Assembly (NCBI RefSeq): GCF_000686025.1
Contig: NZ_JMLQ01000001.1
Coordinates: forward strand, 930,001 to 994,000
Source: Rhodococcus sp. UNC23MFCrub1.1
GTDB lineage: Bacteria; Actinomycetota; Actinomycetes; Mycobacteriales; Mycobacteriaceae
Reading direction: 5' to 3'
Length of the DNA: 64,000 nucleotides
Numbering within the stretch: position 1 is the first letter of the stretch; every line of letters begins with the position of its first letter. This document shows, piece after piece, positions 50,440 through 58,742 of this stretch. Both the position numbers and the translations under genes were made by a program. The notes under the pieces are model-generated. The model was not told where the DNA came from. It worked only from the letters and a program-made list of their open reading frames with translations, and did not search any database.

Positions 50440-51917
50440 CCGCGAGCACGCCCACCCGTCCCTCTGTCGCCCTGCCCGATCCGCTGCTGCGTATCGGCGG
50501 CGCCTCGCAGGCTGCCTCCGGTGGGCAGACCTACGACAGCATCGATCCGACCACGGGTGCTCTCGTCACCTCCGTCGCTGCCGGCGCCGAGGCCGACGTC
50601 GACCGGGCCGTGCGCGCTGCACGTGCGCAGTTCGACGGTGACTGGTCGCGCGTCAGCGGCCCGGAACGTACGAGGATCCTTCTCACGATCGCGGATCTGA
50701 TCGATCGCGACTGCGAGACCCTCGCCGCACTCGAAGCAGTCGAGATGGGCAAGTTGTTCCGCGACTCCGTGAACGGCGATATCCCGGCCGCTGCCGCGGT
50801 GTTCCGGCACTTCGCTGGGTGGGCGGACAAGATCTCCGGAACCACCGTCATGCTGCCGGACTTCGGACCGCAACGCCGGTTCGGCTACACCGTTCGGCAG
50901 CCCCTCGGTGTCGTCGCCGCGATCACGCCGTGGAACAACCCGCTGTTGATCGCCGCGTGGAAGCTGGCACCCGCACTCGCTGCAGGGAACACGGTGGTGA
51001 TCAAGCCCGCGGAGGACGCGTCCCTGTCCACGCTGCACCTCGCGGATCTGTGTGCCGAAGCCGGTCTACCGCCGGGTGTGCTCAACGTGGTCACCGGTCT
51101 GGGCGTGACCGCCGGTGCCGCCTTGGCCGGCCATCCCGGTGTGGACAAGGTGTCCTTCACCGGCAGTCCCCGTGTCGGCCGGCAGATCCAGGCGGTCGCG
51201 GGCAGCACCTTCCGCAAGATCGTCCTCGAACTGGGGGGTAAGGCACCGCAACTGATCTTCGAGGACGCCGACCTCGACGCGGCGATGCCGTGGATCGCGA
51301 TGGGCAACTTCTATCACCAGGGCCAGGTGTGTGCCGCGGGCACGCGCGTCCTCGCACACGAGTCCGTCGTCGATCGTGTCGTCGAGGGACTGGTCGCGGC
51401 GGCCGACGCTGCCGTGATCGGCGACCCGTTCGACGACACCAGCACGATGGGCACCATCGTCAACGGACGTCAGCTCGATCGCATCATGGGATACATCGAC
51501 TCCGGTGTCAGCGAGGGCGCAGAGCTGATCACCGGTGGGCGGCGGATCGAGGGACCGGGACAGTTCGTGCAGCCCACCGTCTTCCGCGGACACAACGACC
51601 TCACCATCGCCAGGGAGGAGATCTTCGGTCCCGTCGCCACCGTCATCAGCTTCTCGTCCACCGAGGAAGCCGTCGCGATCGCCAACGACACGCAGTACGG
51701 GCTGAATGCGATGGTGTACTCGCAGAACATCTCCCGAGTGCACTCCGTCGTCGAGCAACTTCGTGTGGGCACCGTGTGGGTGAACGGGTGGGGTGTGCCG
51801 GATCCGGCTCTGCCGTGGGGCGGACGCGGTGCGAGCGGGGTCGGCCGCGAACTCGGCCGTACCGGGCTCGACGGAGACACCGAAGAGAAGACCGTCCACA
51901 TCGGATTCTCCGCATGA
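50436..51917 (+). CDS. NAD(P)-dependent aldehyde dehydrogenase
   Basis: A protein of 493 residues with all family motifs: [40 protein letters not shown] with the catalytic Glu, GQVCAAGTR with Cys299 as nucleophile, and EEIFGPV. It resembles betaine/hydroxymuconic-semialdehyde-type enzymes. ATG 50436 overlaps the dioxygenase stop (ATGA), and its own stop overlaps the CrtC-like gene. It would oxidise an aldehyde released by the neighbouring DUF2236 oxygenase if that enzyme cleaves an isoprenoid chain. That link is inference. Confidence 0.92.
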   Translation: MTASTPTRPSVALPDPLLRIGGASQAASGGQTYDSIDPTTGALVTSVAAGAEADVDRAVRAARAQFDGDWSRVSGPERTRILLTIADLIDRDCETLAALEAVEMGKLFRDSVNGDIPAAAAVFRHFAGWADKISGTTVMLPDFGPQRRFGYTVRQPLGVVAAITPWNNPLLIAAWKLAPALAAGNTVVIKPAEDASLSTLHLADLCAEAGLPPGVLNVVTGLGVTAGAALAGHPGVDKVSFTGSPRVGRQIQAVAGSTFRKIVLELGGKAPQLIFEDADLDAAMPWIAMGNFYHQGQVCAAGTRVLAHESVVDRVVEGLVAAADAAVIGDPFDDTSTMGTIVNGRQLDRIMGYIDSGVSEGAELITGGRRIEGPGQFVQPTVFRGHNDLTIAREEIFGPVATVISFSSTEEAVAIANDTQYGLNAMVYSQNISRVHSVVEQLRVGTVWVNGWGVPDPALPWGGRGASGVGRELGRTGLDGDTEEKTVHIGFSA

Positions 51918-52984
51918 GCGCGCCGGAGATCGTCGAGACCTGGAACGGCCCCGGCCGCCGCGACGCGCGACTGACCGACGTCCACCCGCGCCACAATGCC
52001 GCTCATCCCGTGCCGGGGAGCCGGTCCGGCTTCGAGCACTGGTACTTCGACGCCCACCTCGACGACGGTCACACCATCATCGGGTTCCTCAACCTGCGCC
52101 GGCCGGAAGAGCCTGCGCTGGTGGCGAAACCGAGCGTGGAGATCTTGATCTACGCACCCGACGGCTCACGGCGGCAGATTTTCGTCCGTCACTCCAAGAA
52201 GGACGCCACCGCGTCGATCGCCGCCTGCGACGTCGTCGTGGGGCCTAATCACGCGTGGGCGGAGTTCCCCGCCGACGGGCTCCCCATCCATCACCTCTAC
52301 CTGTCGGAGGAGGACGTCACCTTCGATCTCCGCTTCCACAACGAACTTCCGAGCTGGATGCCCGGCGAGGGAGAGACGTTGTTCGGAGGCACCGACGTCT
52401 TCGGCTGGGTCGTCGCCGCGCCGCGTGCGCGGGTCGAGGGATCCATCACCATCGCCGGAAGAACCACTGCCGTCACCGGGCGCGGCTACGCGGACCACAA
52501 CTGGGGCGCGGGCGACATGAAGCGCGTCATCGACCGCTGGCACTGGGGCCGACTGTACGACGACGACTATTCCTTGCTCTATGCCTTGGTCAAGACGCAG
52601 GCTCGGCTCGGTGCCCACGAGAGTCGCCCACTGATGTTGGCGTACAAGGGCGAGATCGTCCTGAGCTCCGGCGAAGCGGACGTCACCGAGGGGCCGATGG
52701 TGTTCAACGAGATCGCCAATCGGTCGTACCCCGCGTGGCTCCGCATCGAGGTACCGGGACAGGTGTCCCTCCTGCTGACCGTCCAGAACGTCGTGCACGC
52801 CCACGACCTGCTGGACGAGGTTCCCATCGCCGGCCATCGTATGTTCCGCCCGTTGCTCTACAGCCTCGTCGGACACCCCGGGTACTTCCGCTTCGACTCG
52901 ACGTTCGAAATGACCGTCGTACGTGACGGGGTCACCGAAACTCGAACGGGCCGAACACTTCACGAGCTCGTCGCCCTGAACTGA
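51914..52984 (+). CDS. CrtC/AttH-like lipocalin-fold protein
   Basis: A protein of 356 residues related to hydroxyneurosporene synthase (CrtC) and AttH. It has GFEHWYFDAHLDDGHTIIGF at the start and a tandem lipocalin-like fold with GRGYADHNWGAGDM in the middle. CrtC hydrates an isoprenoid double bond, and the fold is also related to tocopherol cyclase. No carotenoid genes are nearby. As the last gene of the oxygenase-dioxygenase operon it may hydrate or cyclise a prenyl chain. ATG 51914 overlaps the dehydrogenase stop. Confidence 0.8.
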   Translation: MSAPEIVETWNGPGRRDARLTDVHPRHNAAHPVPGSRSGFEHWYFDAHLDDGHTIIGFLNLRRPEEPALVAKPSVEILIYAPDGSRRQIFVRHSKKDATASIAACDVVVGPNHAWAEFPADGLPIHHLYLSEEDVTFDLRFHNELPSWMPGEGETLFGGTDVFGWVVAAPRARVEGSITIAGRTTAVTGRGYADHNWGAGDMKRVIDRWHWGRLYDDDYSLLYALVKTQARLGAHESRPLMLAYKGEIVLSSGEADVTEGPMVFNEIANRSYPAWLRIEVPGQVSLLLTVQNVVHAHDLLDEVPIAGHRMFRPLLYSLVGHPGYFRFDSTFEMTVVRDGVTETRTGRTLHELVALN

Positions 52985-53010
52985 CGCCTACGATTCCAGG
53001 GAGACATCCG

Positions 53011-53787
53011 ATGCACACACACTCGAAGGGCGTGCGACCCGCCGCCGTCACGTTCACTGCGGGACTCGCGCTCGCGGTGATCTCTGCGGTCGCGCCGTCT
53101 GCCTTCGCCGCACCGAACGATGTTCTGGGCAGCTTCCAGCTTCGAGACTGCGTCGAGGTGTCCGCCATCGTCTCAGTGCCACCCGAGCGCGCAGCCGCCG
53201 CACTGCCGGACGGCTACACCTCCTCGTCGTTCATCGGATTGCCCGGTGGCCCCGGCATTCCGGGTAATTCATCGCTCCTGATGGGTGTCGAGACCTGCCA
53301 GAGCGGGATCATCGACGGCGTCCCCGTCGACGGTCCCGTCGCCTTCGGTGAGCGCGTCCTCTCCGTCGACCGCAAGGATGCTCGGCCGGGATACCACTTC
53401 TACGCCGTCGAGCAGGTCACAGACAACCAGCAGATCTACGACTTGATGCGGGAGGCCGGATTCGACATCGCATTGGTGCCGGGAGTCGGCGCCACTGCCG
53501 ACGCAGTCGGAGGAATCTCGGAGGGCGGCTCCGTACGGATCGTGGACGAGGCGCCCGTTCCACGCGTGCCGTCGCCTCTCGGGCAGGTCAGCATCTGGAA
53601 GGACACCGAGAACAGCAGAAGTGCTCTCCGCTTGACGGTCCATCGGCCGACGGCGCAGGCCGGGATCGGGCACGTGACCGCCGAGCCGAATTCACCCATC
53701 GCGTTCCTGATGGGCACCGAGACGGCAACGGGAATCGGAGCGATCAACAGGTTCGACTTCGATGCTCGGGTGGAGGTGGTGCGCTGA
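53011..53787 (+). CDS. secreted protein of unknown function
   Basis: A protein of 258 residues with a clear signal peptide (FTAGLALAVISAVAPSAFA, cleavage after residue 33). AGGGAG precedes ATG 53011, 26 bases after the CrtC-like gene, so it may belong to the same operon. The mature part starts LGSFQLRDCVEVSAIVSVPPERAAAALPDGY, a pattern reminiscent of acetoacetate-decarboxylase-fold proteins but without a recognisable active-site Lys. Two Cys (about 50 and 95) may form a disulfide. I do not recognise a functional family. Confidence 0.7.
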   Translation: MHTHSKGVRPAAVTFTAGLALAVISAVAPSAFAAPNDVLGSFQLRDCVEVSAIVSVPPERAAAALPDGYTSSSFIGLPGGPGIPGNSSLLMGVETCQSGIIDGVPVDGPVAFGERVLSVDRKDARPGYHFYAVEQVTDNQQIYDLMREAGFDIALVPGVGATADAVGGISEGGSVRIVDEAPVPRVPSPLGQVSIWKDTENSRSALRLTVHRPTAQAGIGHVTAEPNSPIAFLMGTETATGIGAINRFDFDARVEVVR

Positions 53788-53828
53788 CCCACACGGGAAC
53801 AGTCGTGGTCCAGAAGATCGGCTGTCGA

Positions 53829-55022
53829 TCACCCGGCCACTGCTCGTAACCGCTCGACCTCGCTGCGAGAGTGGCGTACGGACTCGGTGTCCTCCCCCTT
53901 CTCGCGGGCGACATCGTGCGCCAGGTCCAGAACGGCGCGACGCAGATGTGTGCGGGCTCGTCGGGCCTTCCGAGTGGGCGCGGACTTCACGAATGCCTTG
54001 CGGGCCTTCGTGTCCAGCACACCGTCGACCTCGGCATCGGTGACGACACCGGCCTCGACTTCCGGGGCGAGGATGTCGCGGACGAACTGATACTCACGCG
54101 GTGCGGCCCGGCGGAACGCGATGGTCAGCACCGTGAACCCGATGACGACCGACGCCAGGAGCACCACGAAGTTTCCCAGACCGCCGCCACCGAGACCGCC
54201 GGCGTCGTCCCATGTGAAGTGGAGGAACATGCCGGCGACGACGAAGGCCGCACCACGCCAGACCCGCCGGGGTTGCGCTGCCGTCCCGATCAGATAGACG
54301 GCTCCGGTGCAGACGAGGGCACTGAACAGAGGGTGGGAGGCGAAGCTGACGGCGATGCGTACGACGGACATGTGCACCGCGTTGCCCACGGGATCGGTGC
54401 CGAATGCCCGAGCAGTGGAACTCGCCGCGTAGAGGAAGTCCTCGAACACGGCGAATCCGAGCCCGATGAACGCTCCGACGATGAGGCCGTCGTTCGCGGT
54501 GCGGATGAGACGCGGGGCGAGGCTCATCAGGAGCAGGAAACCACAGAGTTTGGCCGCCTCCTCGGTGAACGGTGCCGTCGCACCTGCCGCCCAGTTCGCG
54601 CTCCATTCCTGACCGAACAGCTTGGGGTAGATGCCGAGCATCGCCGTATTGACGGTCATCGCGAAAGCGAACGTTGCCGGGACAGCGCCCCACACGAGGG
54701 CAGCGACCACGAGCCCGCCTGGTTGCCGCTCCCACCGGTCGATGTGATGGAACCAGGCGAGCCACGCGAGTCCGCACAACCCGCACAGCACCGCTGCGAC
54801 CGCGAACCCTTCGGCGTAGAACCCGGCGTCGGGTGCGAAGAACGCCCACGCCTGGAACGCACCTATGGCGGTCAGCGCCAGGTAGACCCAGAAGGAGAGG
54901 TTGTGAGGCTGCACGAAGTGGAATCTCGCACCCCACCCGGAGATCTCGACTGCTTCCGCTCGGCGCTGACCAGCTTCCGTGCCGACCGTCTCGGGAGACG
55001 TGCGGGGGTCGACAGTGCTCAT
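53829..55022 (-). CDS. PrsW-family intramembrane protease
   Basis: A protein of 397 residues with about eight membrane helices and the PrsW metalloprotease motifs. They are EEAAK (in APFTEEAAKLCGFLLLM), FEDFLY, and two later His-containing helices (SHPLFSALVCTG and FLHFTWDD). A charged cytosolic C-terminal tail of about 90 residues (KARRARTHLRRAVLDLAHDV) follows. PrsW proteins cleave anti-sigma factors or process membrane proteins. ATG 55022 overlaps the stop of the upstream gene by four bases, and no anti-sigma factor gene is adjacent. Confidence 0.87.
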   Translation of the reverse strand: MSTVDPRTSPETVGTEAGQRRAEAVEISGWGARFHFVQPHNLSFWVYLALTAIGAFQAWAFFAPDAGFYAEGFAVAAVLCGLCGLAWLAWFHHIDRWERQPGGLVVAALVWGAVPATFAFAMTVNTAMLGIYPKLFGQEWSANWAAGATAPFTEEAAKLCGFLLLMSLAPRLIRTANDGLIVGAFIGLGFAVFEDFLYAASSTARAFGTDPVGNAVHMSVVRIAVSFASHPLFSALVCTGAVYLIGTAAQPRRVWRGAAFVVAGMFLHFTWDDAGGLGGGGLGNFVVLLASVVIGFTVLTIAFRRAAPREYQFVRDILAPEVEAGVVTDAEVDGVLDTKARKAFVKSAPTRKARRARTHLRRAVLDLAHDVAREKGEDTESVRHSRSEVERLRAVAG

Positions 55023-55645
55023 GCGTCGTACCCATCCACGGTACGGATGCTCGCGATCATCGCTCGGACGTCGTCGAGGGCTGCGGTCATCTGGGTGGGT
55101 GGCCCGTAGGCAGTGATGTCGACCCCTGTGCCGCCGAGAACGAAGGCCGCGATCACCCCGTCGCTTCGCACGCTGTTGTAGGGCTGCGCGACTCCGGTCT
55201 CGCCGGCCGCCGTGGTGAGAGTGGCCCTGTTCCCGTCGACCCGGAAGGTGGGGTCGTCCGTCCGGGACGTGACCTTCTGCACCTGGTCGAGCAGCTGATC
55301 GGGAGTGCCGTCGTACGAGTCTGTCGACACCTGGAAGGTGATGCCGGCCCCGGCGAGGGTGGCATCGCCGAACGTGCCTCCGTCTCCGACACGGAAGCCG
55401 GACTCGACGTCGTAACCGGCGACGGGGGTGAAGACGAGGGTGTCGGTGAGTGCAAGCTGCTGCCCTGCCAGAACGGGGTCGTCCCAGTCGAGGGCAGCGT
55501 CGATGCGCGGAACCACCACGGTGAAGACCAGGAACACAGCGAGCACGACGAGCGCCGGCGGCCACGTTCGACGGTCGAGACCCAGCACACGATGTTCGAC
55601 CGGTACTCGATGTCGATGTGCAGGAGCGTTCAACAGTGGTGTCAC
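55019..55645 (-). CDS. single-pass membrane protein of unknown function
   Basis: A protein of 208 residues with a basic N terminus (RHRVPVEHRVLGLDRR), one membrane helix (ALVVLAVFLVFTVVVPRI) and an external beta-rich domain. GTG 55645 is chosen because GAGGGG lies five bases upstream; a longer frame to 55684 has no such site. The outside part (DTLVFTPVAGYDVESGFRVG) resembles uncharacterised actinobacterial proteins paired with PrsW. Its stop overlaps the PrsW start, so it may be the protease's substrate or partner. Confidence 0.75.
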   Translation of the reverse strand: MTPLLNAPAHRHRVPVEHRVLGLDRRTWPPALVVLAVFLVFTVVVPRIDAALDWDDPVLAGQQLALTDTLVFTPVAGYDVESGFRVGDGGTFGDATLAGAGITFQVSTDSYDGTPDQLLDQVQKVTSRTDDPTFRVDGNRATLTTAAGETGVAQPYNSVRSDGVIAAFVLGGTGVDITAYGPPTQMTAALDDVRAMIASIRTVDGYDA

Positions 55646-55744
55646 GGATACCCCTCGAACTCGTCGTTGTTCGTACTTTGTCACAAACCACGCGGTCCGT
55701 GCAGTCCGCTGTGAACGACCTCGACGAGAACGGCGAGTCGAGTG

Positions 55745-56461
55745 TCAGAGTCCGGCGATCACCCGATCGAGCCACTCGACCATGACCGCGCGCTCGGCGG
55801 CGCTCAACGTGTCCAACGCCGGCGTGATCGCACGAAAAGCGACCGCGGCGGCGGCGTGGTCGTCCTGCTCGCGGTCGGGCGGGTCGGTGAGGATCTGCCG
55901 CATGACGGCATCGAACATCGCGTCGGCCAACTCGTCGTCGCGGTCCTCGGCCGGAGTCGCGAGAAGCACCGAGATCGTGCCCACACCCGCTGCCTGGACG
56001 AGTCCGAGCGCCCGTTGTTCGCTCACCCGCAGTCGGCCCGTCTCGGCGACCCTGTGTATCCGAGCCCGGAGGACGTCCATGCCGGCCTGCGCCGCGCGAG
56101 ATCGTGTCAGGTGCTGCGGGCCGTTCATCATCCGGAACAGTTCCGGGTTGGCGATGCCGAACTCGACCTGCGTCAGCCACCCGTCGTGCAGGTCCACGAG
56201 GGGATCCACGCCCTGCGACGCGGCCGTCTCGGTGATGCGTCTCTTCATCGAGACATGCTCGGCCAGAACATGTTCTGCGACGGATTCCAGGAGACCGTCC
56301 TTGTCACCGAACAGTCGATAGATGGTCGGGGGCTGTACGTCGGCACCCTCGGCAACCCCACGAGTGGTCACTGCGGCCACGCCGTGATCGCGCAGCAGGG
56401 CGGCCGCGACCTCGATGATCCGCGCCCGGACGTCGTCTCGAGTGCTGGTCGGCTTGATCAC
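55745..56461 (-). CDS. TetR-family regulator
   Basis: A protein of 238 residues with a standard TetR HTH (RARIIEVAAALLRDHGVAAV, then GADVQPPTIYRLFGDKDGLL) and a helical ligand domain (LTQVEFGIANPELFRMMNGP). GTG 56461 is chosen over the frame to 56539, since the HTH then starts at the usual distance and the upstream DNA is free for operators. Two 21-bp direct repeats lie between this gene and the divergent NmrA gene. It most likely represses that gene and itself. Confidence 0.87.
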   Translation of the reverse strand: MIKPTSTRDDVRARIIEVAAALLRDHGVAAVTTRGVAEGADVQPPTIYRLFGDKDGLLESVAEHVLAEHVSMKRRITETAASQGVDPLVDLHDGWLTQVEFGIANPELFRMMNGPQHLTRSRAAQAGMDVLRARIHRVAETGRLRVSEQRALGLVQAAGVGTISVLLATPAEDRDDELADAMFDAVMRQILTDPPDREQDDHAAAAVAFRAITPALDTLSAAERAVMVEWLDRVIAGL

Positions 56462-56468
56462 GTTCCAA

Positions 56469-56523
56469 CGATAACAGTCTCGTGATACCGTTGTGTTTCC
56501 ATCGATAACACCGGTGCGATACC
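56469..56523. promoter_or_regulatory. two direct repeats between TetR and NmrA genes
   Basis: CGATAACA-N6-TGATACC at 56469-56489 and CGATAACA-N6-CGATACC at 56503-56523 are direct repeats spaced 34 bases start to start, about three helical turns. They fill the 80-base divergent gap. Binding of two TetR dimers on one face of the DNA would explain the spacing. Confidence 0.6.
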
Positions 56524-56541
56524 AACGAAACTGAGGCACTC

Positions 56542-57390
56542 ATGATCGTCATCACCGGCGCCACCGGCGCGCTGAACGGCGCCACTGTCGACCACCTGCT
56601 CAGACATCGCCCCGCTTCGGAGATCGCGGTGGCGGTCAGAGACGCGTCCAGGGCCCGACGCTTCGCCGATCTCGGCATCGAGGTGCGCCACGGCGACTAC
56701 GCAGACCCGGCGTCGCTGCCGGACGCGTTCGCGAATACCGATCAGCTGCTGCTCGTCTCGTCCAGTGATCCGAGGGCCGACGCAGTCTCCCTGCACCGCA
56801 ACGCGATCGACGCGGCCGTCACCGCGGGCGTGGGGCGAATCTTGTACACGAGTCATCAGGGGGCCGCGGACGACACGCCATTCGGTCCGGGTCGAGACCA
56901 CGCGGCGACGGAGCGGCTGCTGGCGGGTTCCGGCCTGCCGTGGACCTCGCTGCGCAACGGCTTCTACGCCCACAGCCTGGCCTGGTCGACTGGCCCCTGG
57001 CGCGAGTCCGGCGTCATCACCGTTCCGGCCGACGGTCCGGTGTCGTGGACGTCCCGAGCGGATTCGGCGGAGGCTGCGGCGGCGATCATCGCATCGAACG
57101 GCGCGTACGACGGACCGGTCACGGTGACCGCCGAGTCCGCACCCACCTTCGAGGAGGTGGCGGCGATCGCTTCCGACGTGGCCGGGCGGACGGTACGGCG
57201 AGTCCTGATGGACCCTGAGGACTGGATCGCAGCCCGGGTCGCTTCGGGACAGCCGGAATTCGCGGCTCGCTTCACACTCGGGATGTTCGACGCTGCAGCC
57301 GGCGGTTGGTTCGCCGGCATCGATCCCCTGCTGGGACAGTTGCTCGGCAGGTCGCCTGCGACCGTGCGCGACGCGCTGACTCTCGCGTAG
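56542..57390 (+). CDS. NmrA-type NAD(P)H:quinone oxidoreductase-like protein
   Basis: A protein of 282 residues with the start IVITGATGALNGATVDHLLR and the family features LLVSSSDPRADAVSLHRNAIDAA and LRNGFYAHSLAW. This is the QOR2/YtfG-like group of atypical SDRs, which reduce quinones or sense NADPH. It is divergent from a TetR gene across two direct repeats, the usual layout of an inducible quinone or electrophile defence pair. The start ATG lies 19 bases after the second repeat. Confidence 0.88.
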   Translation: MIVITGATGALNGATVDHLLRHRPASEIAVAVRDASRARRFADLGIEVRHGDYADPASLPDAFANTDQLLLVSSSDPRADAVSLHRNAIDAAVTAGVGRILYTSHQGAADDTPFGPGRDHAATERLLAGSGLPWTSLRNGFYAHSLAWSTGPWRESGVITVPADGPVSWTSRADSAEAAAAIIASNGAYDGPVTVTAESAPTFEEVAAIASDVAGRTVRRVLMDPEDWIAARVASGQPEFAARFTLGMFDAAAGGWFAGIDPLLGQLLGRSPATVRDALTLA

Positions 57391-57541
57391 CCTCCACGGC
57401 GCCCGTCAAAGGTCGAGGGTGGCACTCCAGGACAGCGAGACTCAGACCGGTCGTTCCGCCCTCACCCGCAGCCGTTGTGCTGATCGGCATGTTCGGAGGA
57501 CAATCACCGGATCGGTGACGTGTTCGGTGGGAGGGTGTGCG

Positions 57542-57685
57542 ATGTCTGTGTCGTGGGAGTCTCTGTCTCGTCGGCGCGGCGTACGGGTGACCGGCGGGCT
57601 CGTCGGCGTGTACGTCGGCCTGGTGGCCTACTGGTTCGTGCAGGATGCCGCCCACCGTGTGGCAGCGCGGAAGGCTGAGGCATAG
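57542..57685 (+). CDS. small single-helix membrane protein
   Basis: A 47-residue protein starting MSVSWESLSRRRGVRVTGGL with one hydrophobic helix (GLVGVYVGLVAYWFVQ) and a basic C-terminal tail. GGGAGGG lies eight bases upstream of ATG 57542, a strong ribosome site that supports a real gene. The 150 bases before it hold no other feature I can support. No family was recognised. Confidence 0.55.
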   Translation: MSVSWESLSRRRGVRVTGGLVGVYVGLVAYWFVQDAAHRVAARKAEA

Positions 57686-57726
57686 CCTCCGTTCGTGCCG
57701 CTCCGAGTCTTCGTCCGATGTGAGGG

Positions 57727-57739
57727 GTTGTCGGACAAC
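57727..57739. terminator. possible hairpin between convergent genes
   Basis: GTTGTC-G-GACAAC is a perfect short hairpin, flanked by GGGG and CCCC that could lengthen it. It lies between the stop of the small membrane protein and that of the AraC gene. No T-run is present. Confidence 0.3.
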
Positions 57740-57748
57740 AGGATGCCC

Positions 57749-58720
57749 CTATGACGCCGACCCTGAGTGCCGCATCGACGACGGGGACCGACCCATGGTG
57801 CGGGTGAACGCTCGCGAGAACGCCGCGTCGGACCCGTATCCGAACGAGGCCGCGACCGAGGAGATGGTGGCGTTCGATCTCGCGAGCTCCGCCGCCGCGA
57901 GCTGCATGCGCCGACGGGTCAGGTGTACCAGCGGGGCCTCACCCACCAGCGCGGTGAAGCGCGCGGCGAAGGCGGATCGAGACATCGCCGCCGTCCGAGC
58001 CAGATCCGCCACCGTCCACGGCCGCTCCGGATACCGATGCATCGCGATGACCGCGGCACCGATCTGTCTGTCGCGCAACGCCCCCAGCCAGCCGCCGATC
58101 TCAGCGCCCTCCTCTCGGAGCCACGCTCGGACGAGATCGATGATCAGGATGTCGGCAAGCCGCGTCACCACGGCCTCCCCACCCGGCCGGCGGGCAGCGG
58201 CCTCGTTCGCGAGCAGTTCCAGTACCGCGGCCGAGACCGCAGACCCGCGATCACCCACCAGCACATCGGGCAGCACGTCGAGGAGTGAGCGGGCAGTCGG
58301 ATGATCGAACTTCACGGCGCCACAGATCAACACGGCCCGCTCGCCCCCGCCGCCGTGCTCGAGAACGATGAAGCGGTCCGAGATCCACTCGGGCTCCGGG
58401 TCGTACATCGACACCGACAGGGATGACGGATCGTCCACCACTCGGTGGCCTCGACCGTGCGGGACCAGCACGCACTCACCCTCGCCCACCAGCCGAGGGT
58501 CCGTCCCCGGCAGCTCGAGCAGGCACGATCCCACCACCGGTGCGTGAAACCACAGGCAGTCCTCCATCGCGGGGATGTCGAGACCCCAGGGAGCCGTCAG
58601 TTCCGATCGAACGTAGAACACCCCACGCATCCGCAGCGAGTGCAGGGCGTCGCCGAGCGCATCGTCACCGCGCCACATCCTGGACGATCGATCATCAACG
58701 GTGGACTCCACGGTATTCAT
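57749..58720 (-). CDS. AraC-family regulator with cupin sensor domain
   Basis: A protein of 323 residues. The N-terminal part (LTAPWGLDIPAMEDCLWFHA; GECVLVPHGRGHRV) is an AraC-binding cupin. The last 100 residues hold two HTH units (WTVADLARTAAMSRSAFAARF and VAASFGYGSDAAFSRAFTRTMG). ATG 58720 is used, since the longer frame to 58942 runs through the divergent gene. It is divergent from an NmrA-type gene. Inverted repeats GTGGACTCCAC (58701-58711) and GGTGGAC/GTCCACC surround its start, so self-control is likely. Confidence 0.88.
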   Translation of the reverse strand: MNTVESTVDDRSSRMWRGDDALGDALHSLRMRGVFYVRSELTAPWGLDIPAMEDCLWFHAPVVGSCLLELPGTDPRLVGEGECVLVPHGRGHRVVDDPSSLSVSMYDPEPEWISDRFIVLEHGGGGERAVLICGAVKFDHPTARSLLDVLPDVLVGDRGSAVSAAVLELLANEAAARRPGGEAVVTRLADILIIDLVRAWLREEGAEIGGWLGALRDRQIGAAVIAMHRYPERPWTVADLARTAAMSRSAFAARFTALVGEAPLVHLTRRRMQLAAAELARSNATISSVAASFGYGSDAAFSRAFTRTMGRSPSSMRHSGSAS

Positions 58721-58728
58721 TGTCCACC
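58700..58728. promoter_or_regulatory. inverted repeats over the AraC start
   Basis: GGTGGAC (58700-58706) and GTCCACC (58722-58728) are exact inverted arms 15 bases apart, and GTGGA-C-TCCAC (58701-58711) is a palindrome within them. The set covers the AraC start codon at 58720 and lies 15 bases before the NmrA start. Confidence 0.45.
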
Positions 58729-58742
58729 ACGAACCCGGCACC

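Noticed and set aside
53829..56180. A 783-residue minus-strand frame starting at 56180
   Set aside because: The first half is an Arg/Ser/Asp-rich shadow of the TetR and membrane-protein genes; only the PrsW part from 55022 is real.
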